Positions 28,203 through 35,866 of a DNA stretch of 64,000 nucleotides are shown one piece after another. The DNA lies in assembly GCF_900129845.1 (NCBI RefSeq), contig NZ_FQXB01000003.1, positions 186,001-250,000 on the forward strand, in the 5' to 3' direction. The first letter of the stretch is position 1, and every line of letters begins with the position of its first letter. The translations under genes were made by a program, and so were the position numbers. The notes under the pieces are model-generated. The model was not told the DNA's origin and made no database searches. It saw only the letters and a program-made list of their open reading frames with translations. Source of the stretch: Cognatiyoonia sediminum. GTDB lineage: Bacteria > Pseudomonadota > Alphaproteobacteria > Rhodobacterales > Rhodobacteraceae.

Positions 28203-29396
28203 CTATGGGGTGACACCTTCGTCAAACACGCCTGGCATCATATCTTCCCAAAACTCAAAGATCGTTTCGGCATTCAGTGCCGACATCCAGCCATGGGCCT
28301 CAAAGTCCTGACGCGCTGCCGCATCCTCAATCCGGCTCACGAAAAGCCGCTTATCCGCATCCCGCTGCGTCGGCGTCCGCGCCGCCACGGCATCCCGAAC
28401 CGCCATCAGCTTGCGCGCGCGGGCAGAGGACGGCTTAGGCTCCGCCGGCTCCCCTGCCCCATAATCCGCCTTCAATGCGGCAGAGAGGTAGCTGATGGGG
28501 TTCTGCACACCCTTCTGCCCCTGGACGTAAGAGATTTTCTCTGCGACGTAGGCGTCGCCATGCTCATTGATCCACTGTCGCGCCAAACGGTCGCTGACCC
28601 CCTGCCCCCGTAGCCGATCATAAACAGGCGAATTTCGCGCACCTTCACCGTCATCAATGTCTAGGATTGCCAGCTGTGGGTTCTCTTTGATCTTGAACCG
28701 AATATGGCTCACCGCGCGGCCCATCTTACGGGTCTCCGGCGTTACAATGATGTTTGAGGTCTTATTCACCTCCGCCACCGCTGGTTTGATGATTTTTGCG
28801 TTGAGATGTTTGAACACCTCGTAATAAGTGCTGTCGCTCACACCCATCAGCCGCCGGAACAATTCCAACTCCCACCAACCGGTGCTGCCGGTGCGCACGA
28901 AGCGATAGCAATTCTCATAAAGCGCCAGCGCGTGCCCACTGGTGAACCGCCGCTGAATGTTGAGATTGATCAGCGCAAAGACTTTCGGATCGTGCAGCTT
29001 CTCCGCCAAGGCCGCCGAATAAGAATACTCGCAAACGCCGCCCTTCAGCTTGGCATAGGCCAGAAGACTCGACACCCCCCATTCCTGCTGGCCGTCGGCG
29101 TCAAGCATATCCCACTCGGCCAACGTCTCTACCAAACCGCGCAGCGACGCCTTCAGCGTTTCCATGTCGTTGGAGTTATAGCCGATCATCGCGCACAACG
29201 TCCGCGCATCGATCCGATGCGTCGTCTGATGGATCAGCGTGTCGTAGGCATTCAGCAGCAAGACATTCGACAGCTTGCGCTGCAACAACGTCAGCTTGCC
29301 ACTCACATGGATCGCGGCCACGTTCTTCTTCACCGAACCGCGTCTCAGCGCGCCCGTCAGTTCGACGTTCATATCTTTGGCGGTCTGCTCTGCCAT
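28203..29396 (-). CDS. Plasmid/chromid replication initiator, Rep_3 type
   Basis: About 397 residues beginning MAEQTAKDMNV. The first half has the paired winged-helix character of Rep_3 initiators: KLTLLQRKLSNVLLLNAYD, RIDARTLCAMIGYNSND and LKASLRGLVETLAEWDM. Then come FALINLNIQRRFTSGHALALYENCYRF and WWELELFRRLMGVSDSTYYEVFKHLNAKII, which correspond to the second winged helix that binds iterons. It is divergent from parAB across a 500-base origin-like region. Roseobacter replicons with this rep-parAB layout are common. An ATG 27 bases upstream is an alternative start. Confidence 0.88.
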   Translation of the reverse strand: MAEQTAKDMNVELTGALRRGSVKKNVAAIHVSGKLTLLQRKLSNVLLLNAYDTLIHQTTHRIDARTLCAMIGYNSNDMETLKASLRGLVETLAEWDMLDADGQQEWGVSSLLAYAKLKGGVCEYSYSAALAEKLHDPKVFALINLNIQRRFTSGHALALYENCYRFVRTGSTGWWELELFRRLMGVSDSTYYEVFKHLNAKIIKPAVAEVNKTSNIIVTPETRKMGRAVSHIRFKIKENPQLAILDIDDGEGARNSPVYDRLRGQGVSDRLARQWINEHGDAYVAEKISYVQGQKGVQNPISYLSAALKADYGAGEPAEPKPSSARARKLMAVRDAVAARTPTQRDADKRLFVSRIEDAAARQDFEAHGWMSALNAETIFEFWEDMMPGVFDEGVTP

Positions 29397-29499
29397 CTGT
29401 CCGACTCTGCTGGTCTTTCGCACAACTATGACAGAAAAGGCACCTCACGGCAACAAATCCTCAGGCACCTTTATACGGGTTCGGACCATCCCGTAGCCG

Positions 29500-29521
29500 G
29501 GTACCTTTCACGTAAGGTACC
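29500..29521. repeat. Inverted repeat of the iteron core
   Basis: GGTACCTT (29500-29507) and AAGGTACC (29514-29521) are exact reverse complements separated by TCACGT. In Rep_3 systems an inverted pair of iteron half-sites near the rep gene often binds initiator dimers and represses rep; this one lies about 100 bases upstream of the rep start. Confidence 0.6.
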
Positions 29522-29573
29522 TTGATTTTCTTCGTCCAAAGGTATCCAAATACGGGACAGATACCATCACTGA

Positions 29574-29582
29574 TGTGGATAA
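29574..29582 (-). promoter_or_regulatory. DnaA box
   Basis: TGTGGATAA on the plus strand is TTATCCACA on the minus strand, an exact match to the standard DnaA box. It lies amid the iteron-like repeats, where host DnaA commonly assists plasmid initiators. Confidence 0.65.
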
Positions 29583-29923
29583 CCCTGTGCATATCGACAC
29601 AAACACGGGCCAACCCGAGTCTTGGTCCCTAAAACCCCGCGAATCGGCCCTGCTCCCCCTGCATCGGGCGCCCTTTCATCCCGCAAACCGGTACCTTTCA
29701 TCCCGTATCGCGGCTCCCAATATGGCGTAACCTTATGATTATAATAGTCTTTTGAGAAATAAATACCTTAAAGACTCCAAACAGATAAAACAGCTTTAGT
29801 GCATATATTTTACCTTATTAGGCTCTATTCTGGCTCAGAATAAGCTTTCTGATTCTCAAATTCGATTTCATGTGCGATAGTTTGCGAGAAACCATAATAA
29901 CTTGCAGACATTGAGGCAAACAC

Positions 29924-31312
29924 ATGTCATCCGCGTCCAAAGCGCCCCTGCCCCCTTATCTCAACATCGATCCGGCAACTGCAGCAGCCAAGCTCTCTGA
30001 ACCTATCGACACCACACGATTCGCAAAAGCCGCCGCTTTCGCTGCGAAAGGTCGCGAGGATCTGGCAAAGCGCGGTCACGCTCCTGATGGCGCCAAACGC
30101 CTGCGCCGGTTCTCCACGTGGGAGGTCTGTCGCTATCTGATCCCCGTCGCCCCTTCGCACTTCCGCCGCGTCCTGAAGGCCAATCCGGACCTCCCCCAAG
30201 GCACCGGCGAGGGCAATTCCAAGTGGTTCACACTGGACGATGTCTTAACCTTGCGGAAACACTTTGCGAGTGAAGGTGCCGCCGACCGCGAATACCTGCC
30301 CTATCGGCCCGAAGGCCTGCCCGCCAAGATCATCAGTGTAGCGAACTTTAAAGGTGGCGTGGGCAAAACCTCCACCGCGGCGCATCTGGCCATGTCAGCC
30401 GCGCTCGATGGCTACAAAGTGCTGGTGATCGACCTCGACAGCCAAGGCTCCATGACCTCGATTATGGGCGGTCAGGTGCAGGACGAATGGCAAACGGCCT
30501 TCCCGCTGATGGCCAAAGATTTCGCCATGCACCTCGAAGCCGAAGCCAGAGAGTTTCGCAGCGAAACTCCGCAACTGGACGAAACGCTGCAAGAGGCGCG
30601 CAACATGTCCGCCCGCGATCTAATCCAAGCCACCCATTGGCCCAACATCGATCTGATCGGAGCCCAACTGAACCTCTACTGGGCGGAATTCCAAGTGCCT
30701 GTATGGCGGATGCAAAGCCGCTCTTGGCCGCTTTGGGATGCGTTAACCAACGCGCTGTCTGGTGAGGGTATCTTAGATGACTACGATGTAATCCTCCTCG
30801 ATACGCCACCCGCCCTTGGGTACCTCACCATCAACGCGCTCGCCGCCGCTGACATCTTGCTGGTGCCGCTTGGCGCATCCTTTTTGGAGTTCGACAGCAC
30901 CGGCCGATTTTTCGATATGCTCTACAGCACATTCGCCTCCATCGAAGACGGGGAAAACTCCGTCCGCCGTCAGCAAGGGTTGCCCGAAATGACGTTCGAA
31001 TGGGACGCCGTGCGGGCCATCGTCACCCGCTTCGACGCCAGCCAGCAAACCGACCTGGCCAACGTCATCCAAGCCTATTTCGGCGACTTTATGACGACCT
31101 ACCGGCAGGAGCTGACCGCCATGGTCGGACAGGCCGGAGAGAACGTGAACGGCATCTATGAAGCCGACTATCGCGACTTCAACCGCGATACCTACGTCCG
31201 TGGTCGTGAGACATTTGACCGCACATGGGCCGAGGTGAAAGAGGTGCTTTTGGGCACATGGTGGCGTGACCAACAAATGATGAAAGCTCAAGAGGAGCAG
31301 ACCAATGGCTAA
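29924..31312 (+). CDS. parA: Partition ATPase ParA
   Basis: A 462-residue ParA of the type Ia plasmid class. The N-terminal 120 residues include a helix-turn-helix region (RRFSTWEVCRYLIPVAPSHFRRVL). The deviant Walker A motif KGGVGKTS lies at 143-150, and DYDVILLDTPPALGYL is the Walker A'/B region. It segregates the replicon with ParB and parS, and its HTH probably represses parAB. It overlaps parB by eight bases. Two parS-like palindromes lie inside the gene (30036-30050 and 30551-30569). Confidence 0.95.
   Translation: MSSASKAPLPPYLNIDPATAAAKLSEPIDTTRFAKAAAFAAKGREDLAKRGHAPDGAKRLRRFSTWEVCRYLIPVAPSHFRRVLKANPDLPQGTGEGNSKWFTLDDVLTLRKHFASEGAADREYLPYRPEGLPAKIISVANFKGGVGKTSTAAHLAMSAALDGYKVLVIDLDSQGSMTSIMGGQVQDEWQTAFPLMAKDFAMHLEAEAREFRSETPQLDETLQEARNMSARDLIQATHWPNIDLIGAQLNLYWAEFQVPVWRMQSRSWPLWDALTNALSGEGILDDYDVILLDTPPALGYLTINALAAADILLVPLGASFLEFDSTGRFFDMLYSTFASIEDGENSVRRQQGLPEMTFEWDAVRAIVTRFDASQQTDLANVIQAYFGDFMTTYRQELTAMVGQAGENVNGIYEADYRDFNRDTYVRGRETFDRTWAEVKEVLLGTWWRDQQMMKAQEEQTNG
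30036..30050. promoter_or_regulatory. parS-like palindrome 1 (inside parA)
   Basis: CTTTCGC-T-GCGAAAG is a perfect palindrome with seven-base arms and shares the core TTTCGC(A/T)GCGAAA with three others in the parAB locus. Candidate ParB-binding site. Confidence 0.5.
30551..30569. promoter_or_regulatory. parS-like palindrome 2 (inside parA)
   Basis: GAGTTTCGCAGCGAAACTC is a perfect palindrome with nine-base arms, identical to the copy at 31362-31380. Both encode the same peptide EFRSET in different proteins (ParA and ParB), which suggests that the DNA site, not the peptide, is conserved. Candidate ParB-binding site. Confidence 0.65.
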
Positions 31313-32375
31313 ACGCAGACTGGAACCGCCAAGCGCCGATAAACTGGCCGAACTGGATGCAGAGTTTCGCAGCGAAACTCAAAAACGACCCAATCCCGCA
31401 ACAGCTCCAATTGCGCAGGTCGCGGCGGAAACGGCCCCCTTGGGCACGGCCGAAAGCCCCGGCGCGCGGCTTAATCGGATGGACGCCGAACGGCTGAAAG
31501 ACGCGGAAGAGAAGGGGCTTCTGATCCAAGAAATCCCGCTCGACCAGATCGATGAAAAAACCATGATCCGCGACCGCTCCGTTCTTGGGCGAGCGGAGCT
31601 GGATGAGCTCAAACTGTCGATCAGCGTCAATGGCCTGCGCCTGCCGATTGAGGTCTCTCAGAAAGAGGATGGCACCTACGCGCTGCTCTCCGGCTACCGC
31701 CGCCTTCTAGTGCACCGCGAAATGGCAGAGCAATACAAGAACGGCCCAACAACGATCAAAGCGGTTGTTGTGCCCCCCAAAGACCTCGCCAGCAGCTTTA
31801 TCTCCATGGTCGAGGAAAACGAAGTCCGCGAAGATCTCAGCCATTTTGAACGGGGCCGGATCGCTGTTCTGGCCGCGCGTGAAGACGCGTTCAAAAGCAC
31901 CGATCACGCCATCAAACAGATGTTCTTTTCCGCCTCCAAAGCGAAGCGTTCCAAGATCAAATCTTTCGCTGAGATTTTCGAAGCTTTTGGCGACTTGCTG
32001 ACCTTTGCTGAAGAGATGTCAGAGCGCCGGGGCCTACGCATCGTGAACGCATTGCGGCAGGGCGGGGAGGACCAACTGCGCGACGCTCTATCCCGCATCG
32101 CTGCGCGCGATTTTGAGGACGAATGGAATGCGATAGAACCGATCTTGAAGCAGATCGAGGAGGGCGCTCCGAAGGCTAAAAAGATGGGCCGCCCAAAGGC
32201 CGTGACACCCGCAGGCTGGGTCGGGCGGGATACGCTCAAGCTGTCCACAGGCGTGACGCTGACCAAAGGCGTCGACAGCCATGGGTACTTTATCCGGCTC
32301 AAAGGACGCGCGGTGGATGTGGAAACAATTGAAACCGCAATGATCGAGCTGCAGCGTTTATTCGAAAAAGGGTAG
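31305..32375 (+). CDS. parB: Partition protein ParB
   Basis: A 356-residue centromere-binding protein. The ParB/Srx N-terminal domain runs from IPLDQIDEKTMIRDR through ELKLSISVNGLRLPIEV to YALLSGYRRLLVHREM (about 75-145), with the VEENEVREDLSHFERGRIA motif after it. A helix-turn-helix follows near 190-240. A C-terminal segment of about 60 residues may dimerise. It loads on parS sites and works with ParA. A perfect palindrome lies within its 5' part and another starts at its stop codon. Confidence 0.95.
   Translation: MAKRRLEPPSADKLAELDAEFRSETQKRPNPATAPIAQVAAETAPLGTAESPGARLNRMDAERLKDAEEKGLLIQEIPLDQIDEKTMIRDRSVLGRAELDELKLSISVNGLRLPIEVSQKEDGTYALLSGYRRLLVHREMAEQYKNGPTTIKAVVVPPKDLASSFISMVEENEVREDLSHFERGRIAVLAAREDAFKSTDHAIKQMFFSASKAKRSKIKSFAEIFEAFGDLLTFAEEMSERRGLRIVNALRQGGEDQLRDALSRIAARDFEDEWNAIEPILKQIEEGAPKAKKMGRPKAVTPAGWVGRDTLKLSTGVTLTKGVDSHGYFIRLKGRAVDVETIETAMIELQRLFEKG
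31362..31380. promoter_or_regulatory. parS-like palindrome 3 (inside parB)
   Basis: GAGTTTCGCAGCGAAACTC, identical over 19 bases to the site at 30551-30569 and likewise read as EFRSET. Candidate ParB-binding site. Confidence 0.65.
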
Positions 32376-32389
32376 TTTCGCTGCGAAAC
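32375..32389. promoter_or_regulatory. parS-like palindrome 4 (at the end of parB)
   Basis: GTTTCGC-T-GCGAAAC, a perfect palindrome with the same core, begins at the last base of the parB stop codon. A site just downstream of parB is the usual place for a plasmid centromere. Confidence 0.6.
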
Positions 32390-32472
32390 GCCCTTGAAAT
32401 CTGTTTAAAATCAATCGGATAGATGATTGGTTGCCTCCGGCGGAAGTGTTTTTCTCAAAAGACTGGCAGGTG

Positions 32473-33474
32473 CTAGGCGGTAATCATCTGTCCGTCTTTT
32501 GTTTTCGGGAAGGGGATCATTTTGCCGCCTTCCTCATCATAGAGCTTCCACTGATAGCAAGAGAGGCCTTGGAAGAATCCGATCTTTACCGGCTGCAAAA
32601 GACCTTGGGCCTCAAGGTACTCATGGGCTTCTTTCAGCTTGTAGCCCGGGATCTTGGCGTTGAGGTGGTGTAGGTCGTGATAGCCAATGTTCATCACGGC
32701 TTTATGGAACAGCCAGCCCCAGTCGAGCACGGATGATCCATCTAGAGCGCCAGTGGCGAAATCCATATCAGGGCGGGTGCCCCAGTGGATGTTTTCAAAA
32801 TTGTGCACAATGTAGGGGATCAAAACACCAAGCGTTGAAGTGAGGTAGACGATCAAAAGCCAAACCCAGAGGCCATTTGTACCCGCGATCAGGTAGGTCA
32901 AGCCTATCTGACCAAGTATCAGAAGGTTGTGGATGATCTGATCTCCGATCCCAGTTCTGAGGCAGCAAAGGGGAAACCGGCGGAGCAAAAGGTAGACAAT
33001 GAATGGTCCGGTGAAGACCAAAACGAAAGGGCTGCGGTAAATGCGGTAGGCGAGGCGTTTCCAGAAACCGGACTGTTCCCATTCCCGCAGGGTCATTACG
33101 TAGATTTCAAACGTGTCGCGGCGGTCGAGGTCGCTGACATGGGCATGGTGGAGGTTGTGGTTATAGCGCGTCGCCTCATAGGGCGTCATGGCGATGGGAG
33201 AGAGGAGCTTGCCCGTGATGTCATTGGTCGAGCGCATCTTGAAAAACGACCGGTGGATGCAATCGTGCTGGATCATATAGATCCGCATGGTCATTGCGAT
33301 GGTGATGACCATGGCTGGAATGAACAGCAAAAGGTTTGAGTACTGAGTGATGGCAATTAGGTAGGCTGGGATGTAGAGACCGAGGGTTCCTGCAAGTTCT
33401 CGCCATGCCCGTGGATTGTCTGACGTCGCAAATTGGCGGGCTGCTTTGCGCAGCTCCATCACACGGTCGCTCAT
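32473..33474 (-). CDS. Membrane fatty acid desaturase
   Basis: A 333-residue integral membrane di-iron enzyme with the three histidine boxes: HDCIH at 70-74, HNLHH at 106-110 and HDLHHLN near 265. At least four hydrophobic helices flank them. It would introduce a double bond in a lipid acyl chain or hydroxylate a related substrate. It is followed, downstream on the minus strand, by parB's end in convergent orientation. A 35-residue membrane peptide gene lies just upstream. Confidence 0.9.
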   Translation of the reverse strand: MSDRVMELRKAARQFATSDNPRAWRELAGTLGLYIPAYLIAITQYSNLLLFIPAMVITIAMTMRIYMIQHDCIHRSFFKMRSTNDITGKLLSPIAMTPYEATRYNHNLHHAHVSDLDRRDTFEIYVMTLREWEQSGFWKRLAYRIYRSPFVLVFTGPFIVYLLLRRFPLCCLRTGIGDQIIHNLLILGQIGLTYLIAGTNGLWVWLLIVYLTSTLGVLIPYIVHNFENIHWGTRPDMDFATGALDGSSVLDWGWLFHKAVMNIGYHDLHHLNAKIPGYKLKEAHEYLEAQGLLQPVKIGFFQGLSCYQWKLYDEEGGKMIPFPKTKDGQMITA

Positions 33475-33546
33475 TATGACCTCAAAAATTTATTAACGAA
33501 TTAAAAACAGGCTAATGTGGATTGGCTTCTTTGATCAAGTGTTGTG

Positions 33547-33654
33547 TCACTTTTCGTCTTTGTCTGACTTTCGGTTCTGCAAATAGCGGATGCCAAAAAA
33601 CAGGATGATGAAGGCTGCGGACCAGGCGAGGAGGTCGACAAGGTAGGCGGGCAT
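33547..33654 (-). CDS. Small membrane protein (35 residues)
   Basis: A short frame on the minus strand encodes a peptide beginning MPAYLVDLLAW, with one hydrophobic helix containing FIILFFGIRYL and a charged tail ending DKDEK. GGAG lies about nine bases before the ATG. It lies between the thiX-like permease and the desaturase, in the same direction as both. Topology and codon use look like a real small membrane protein, but it is too short to classify. Confidence 0.55.
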   Translation of the reverse strand: MPAYLVDLLAWSAAFIILFFGIRYLQNRKSDKDEK

Positions 33655-33720
33655 TTCAAATTACTCCGAGGTGCTTTGGATACGACATAGCATTTGCGGC
33701 ATTGATGGCGAACCGCAAAG

Positions 33721-34467
33721 TTAAGCTGTCACCCCTTGAGCGTAGCGAGAGAGGCGGTCGGCGAGGATGCCGACGGCGGTGTGTAAGATCACGGTGATGA
33801 TTGCCAAGGTGATGAGGCTGGCAAACATCAGGTCGATCTTTACGCGTCCGCTGGCGAGCAGCATCAGATAGCCGAGGCCTTCTGACGATCCGACCCATTC
33901 GCCGATCACTGCGCCGATTGGGGCATAGACAGCAGCAAGTCGCATACCTGTCGCCAAGGAGGGTAGGGCGTGCGGGATGCGGATGCGGCGCATGATTTGG
34001 TTTTTGGTGGCGCCCATCGTGCGGGCGAGGTCGATGAGGCCGGTGTCCACGCGGCTGAGACCGTCGTGGAACGCTGAGGTGACGGGGAAGTAGATGATCA
34101 GAACCGCCATCACGATTTTGGAGGCCATGCCGTAGCCGAACCAGAGTGTCAGGATCGGCGCGAGTGCAAAGACCGGAACGGCTTGGGTGAAGACCAGAAT
34201 CGGCAGCATCAGCCGTTGTAGGGTCTGTGAGCCGGCTAGTTGGATTGCCGTGACCGCCCCTAAGACCGTGCCGATTAGGAGGCCGATGATGACTTCGGTA
34301 ATTGTCACTATCGCATGTTCAGCGATCAGGGCGCGGCTGGTGTAGGCCGCCTCCGCCACTTGCAGCGGAGAGGGCAGGATGAATTTCGGAACCCCCGTGA
34401 TCCAGACAATCGCCTGCCAAAGGACCAGTCCCACCATCATCGCAGTGACGCCGTAAAACCACCTCAT
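33721..34467 (-). CDS. thiX: Thiamine-precursor ABC transporter permease (ThiX-like)
   Basis: About 248 residues of the SsuC/TauC-type permease fold with six helices and the EAA-like segment LIDLARTMGATKNQIMRRIRIPHALP. It begins MRWFYGV, overlapping the thiZ stop (ATGA). With ThiZ and ThiY it should import the pyrimidine part of thiamine (HMP or its formylamino precursor). Last transport gene of the riboswitch-controlled thiamine operon. Confidence 0.85.
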   Translation of the reverse strand: MRWFYGVTAMMVGLVLWQAIVWITGVPKFILPSPLQVAEAAYTSRALIAEHAIVTITEVIIGLLIGTVLGAVTAIQLAGSQTLQRLMLPILVFTQAVPVFALAPILTLWFGYGMASKIVMAVLIIYFPVTSAFHDGLSRVDTGLIDLARTMGATKNQIMRRIRIPHALPSLATGMRLAAVYAPIGAVIGEWVGSSEGLGYLMLLASGRVKIDLMFASLITLAIITVILHTAVGILADRLSRYAQGVTA

Positions 34468-35192
34468 GCGCGGAACCCCCGCATATGCGCCAAGAGCTCT
34501 GATTGGGCTGAGAGCGTCTCTGGCGCGTCTACAGGGCGTATGGGCGGGATTGGCGGCACCGGCCACTGTTTCGCCTCTGAGGGCGTCAGGAGGACGATTT
34601 GGTGGGCCATACGGGCCGCTTCACCGGGGTCGTGGGTGACGAGCATGACCGTTTTATCTGTCAGCACCTCTGCCGCGAGTTCCTGCATGTCGGCTCGGGT
34701 GCCAGCGTCGAGTGCGGAGAAGGGCTCATCGAGAAGCACGATGGGCCGGTCTTCCATCAGCGTGCGTGCAAGGGCAGCGCGTTGGCGCATACCGCCGGAG
34801 AGGGCGGCGGGTTTCTTGGTTTGATGGTCTGAGAGGCCGACGCGGGCGAGGAGCGTTTGGGCACGGTCGAGGTCAGGTTTTTCATCCCGTAAACGGGCAC
34901 CTAACACGGCGTTTTCCAGAACGGTCAGCCACGGCAGCAGCAGATCCGACTGCGCCATGTAACTGATGCGGTTGTCTAACGGCTTTGCGTCAGAGGTTTC
35001 GATGGAACCGGTGAAGGTGCCAGCGGTGTCGAGGCCAAGGATCAGACGCAGGATCGTGGATTTGCCGACGCCCGAGGGGCCGAGGAGGCAGGTCCATTCG
35101 GCTGCGGGTAGGGTCAGCGTGATGCCATCAAAGAGCGTGCGCCCGTCGATGGCATGGCTTCCTTGCAGCGTTATGGACGGCGCCTCGTTCAC
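34464..35192 (-). CDS. thiZ: Thiamine-precursor ABC transporter ATPase (ThiZ-like)
   Basis: A 242-residue ATPase with Walker A GPSGVGKST, Q-loop, signature LSGGMRQRAALARTL and Walker B IVLLDEPFSALD. The Pro-rich C-terminal tail (WPVPPIPPIRPV) is not part of the core fold. It lies between tenA (overlap of four bases) and thiX. Substrate assignment rests on the thiamine operon context. Confidence 0.87.
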   Translation of the reverse strand: MNEAPSITLQGSHAIDGRTLFDGITLTLPAAEWTCLLGPSGVGKSTILRLILGLDTAGTFTGSIETSDAKPLDNRISYMAQSDLLLPWLTVLENAVLGARLRDEKPDLDRAQTLLARVGLSDHQTKKPAALSGGMRQRAALARTLMEDRPIVLLDEPFSALDAGTRADMQELAAEVLTDKTVMLVTHDPGEAARMAHQIVLLTPSEAKQWPVPPIPPIRPVDAPETLSAQSELLAHMRGFRA

Positions 35193-35866
35193 GCGCCGCG
35201 CAGACCCATGCTCCAGAAGCTGACTTCGAGTTCTGTTGCTCTGGTAAAGCGGTTCTGGAGGTGTGCCCAGCGGGGCGAGCTTTGCGGGTCATCGCCGAGG
35301 CGGCGGGCGACGGCGGCGTCGAGCATGGTACCGACGGTCTCGCAGACCTCTTGGTATTCCGCACCGGCGTAGGTGTTGATCCAGTCTTTGTACGGCTCTG
35401 CGTGGTCTGTACCGAGACGTGCGCCAATCTCGCCGTAACCAAAGACGCAAGGCGCGAGGGCTGCCATGAGATCAAGGAAATCGCCTTGTAGGCCCGCATC
35501 CATCACGTAGCGGGTGTAGGCGAGGTTTTCGGCTTCTTCGGCGGCAGTGAAAAGCGTTTCTTCGTCGATGCCTTCGGCGGCACAGGTTTGCACATGGAGT
35601 GCCATTTCGTGGTTGACCAGTGCGTCGACGGTGCCTGCGCAAACCTTCATTTCGTCCAACGTCTCGGATTTCACCAAACCCAGCGACCAGGCGCGAGAGA
35701 AGTGGATCAAGAAGACGTAATCCTGCACAAGGTAATGCAGGAAAGCCGTGCGGGGCAGGGTGCCGTCGCAAAGACCTTCCACAAAGGCGTGGCGGGTGTA
35801 ATCCTCCCACGCCTGATCCGCGCCAGCCCGAAGGCTGGCGAAGGTTTTTCCGTAGCTCACGCTCAT
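35189..35866 (-). CDS. tenA: Aminopyrimidine aminohydrolase / thiaminase II (TenA)
   Basis: A 225-residue TenA-family protein. The active-site cysteine is probably Cys140 in ALAPCVFGYGEIG, and Asp49 in YLVQDYVFL matches the family. TenA hydrolyses aminomethyl-HMP derived from damaged thiamine to give HMP for reuse. Placement next to ThiXYZ-type uptake genes supports salvage rather than thiamine degradation. It overlaps both neighbours by four bases. Confidence 0.92.
   Translation of the reverse strand: MSVSYGKTFASLRAGADQAWEDYTRHAFVEGLCDGTLPRTAFLHYLVQDYVFLIHFSRAWSLGLVKSETLDEMKVCAGTVDALVNHEMALHVQTCAAEGIDEETLFTAAEEAENLAYTRYVMDAGLQGDFLDLMAALAPCVFGYGEIGARLGTDHAEPYKDWINTYAGAEYQEVCETVGTMLDAAVARRLGDDPQSSPRWAHLQNRFTRATELEVSFWSMGLRGA

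Larger units (their letters stand above)
29397..29923. other. Replication origin region (iteron-like repeats, DnaA box, AT-rich stretch)
   Basis: The gap between rep and parA holds no gene. Repeats of the type GGTACCTTTCATCCCGTA occur at 29690-29707 (full), 29672-29685 (CCTTTCATCCCGCA), 29463-29479 (GGCACCTTTATACGGG) and 29541-29557 on the other strand (diverged). GGTACCTT-TCACGT-AAGGTACC (29500-29521) is a perfect eight-base-arm inverted repeat of the same core. A perfect DnaA box, TTATCCACA on the minus strand, lies at 29574-29582. About 29725-29880 is AT-rich and could melt first. Together this fits an iteron-controlled origin. Confidence 0.75.

Noticed and set aside
28806-29525. A 239-residue plus-strand frame over rep
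   Set aside because: It is Gln/Arg-rich, typical of an antisense shadow, and the Rep_3 frame explains the region.
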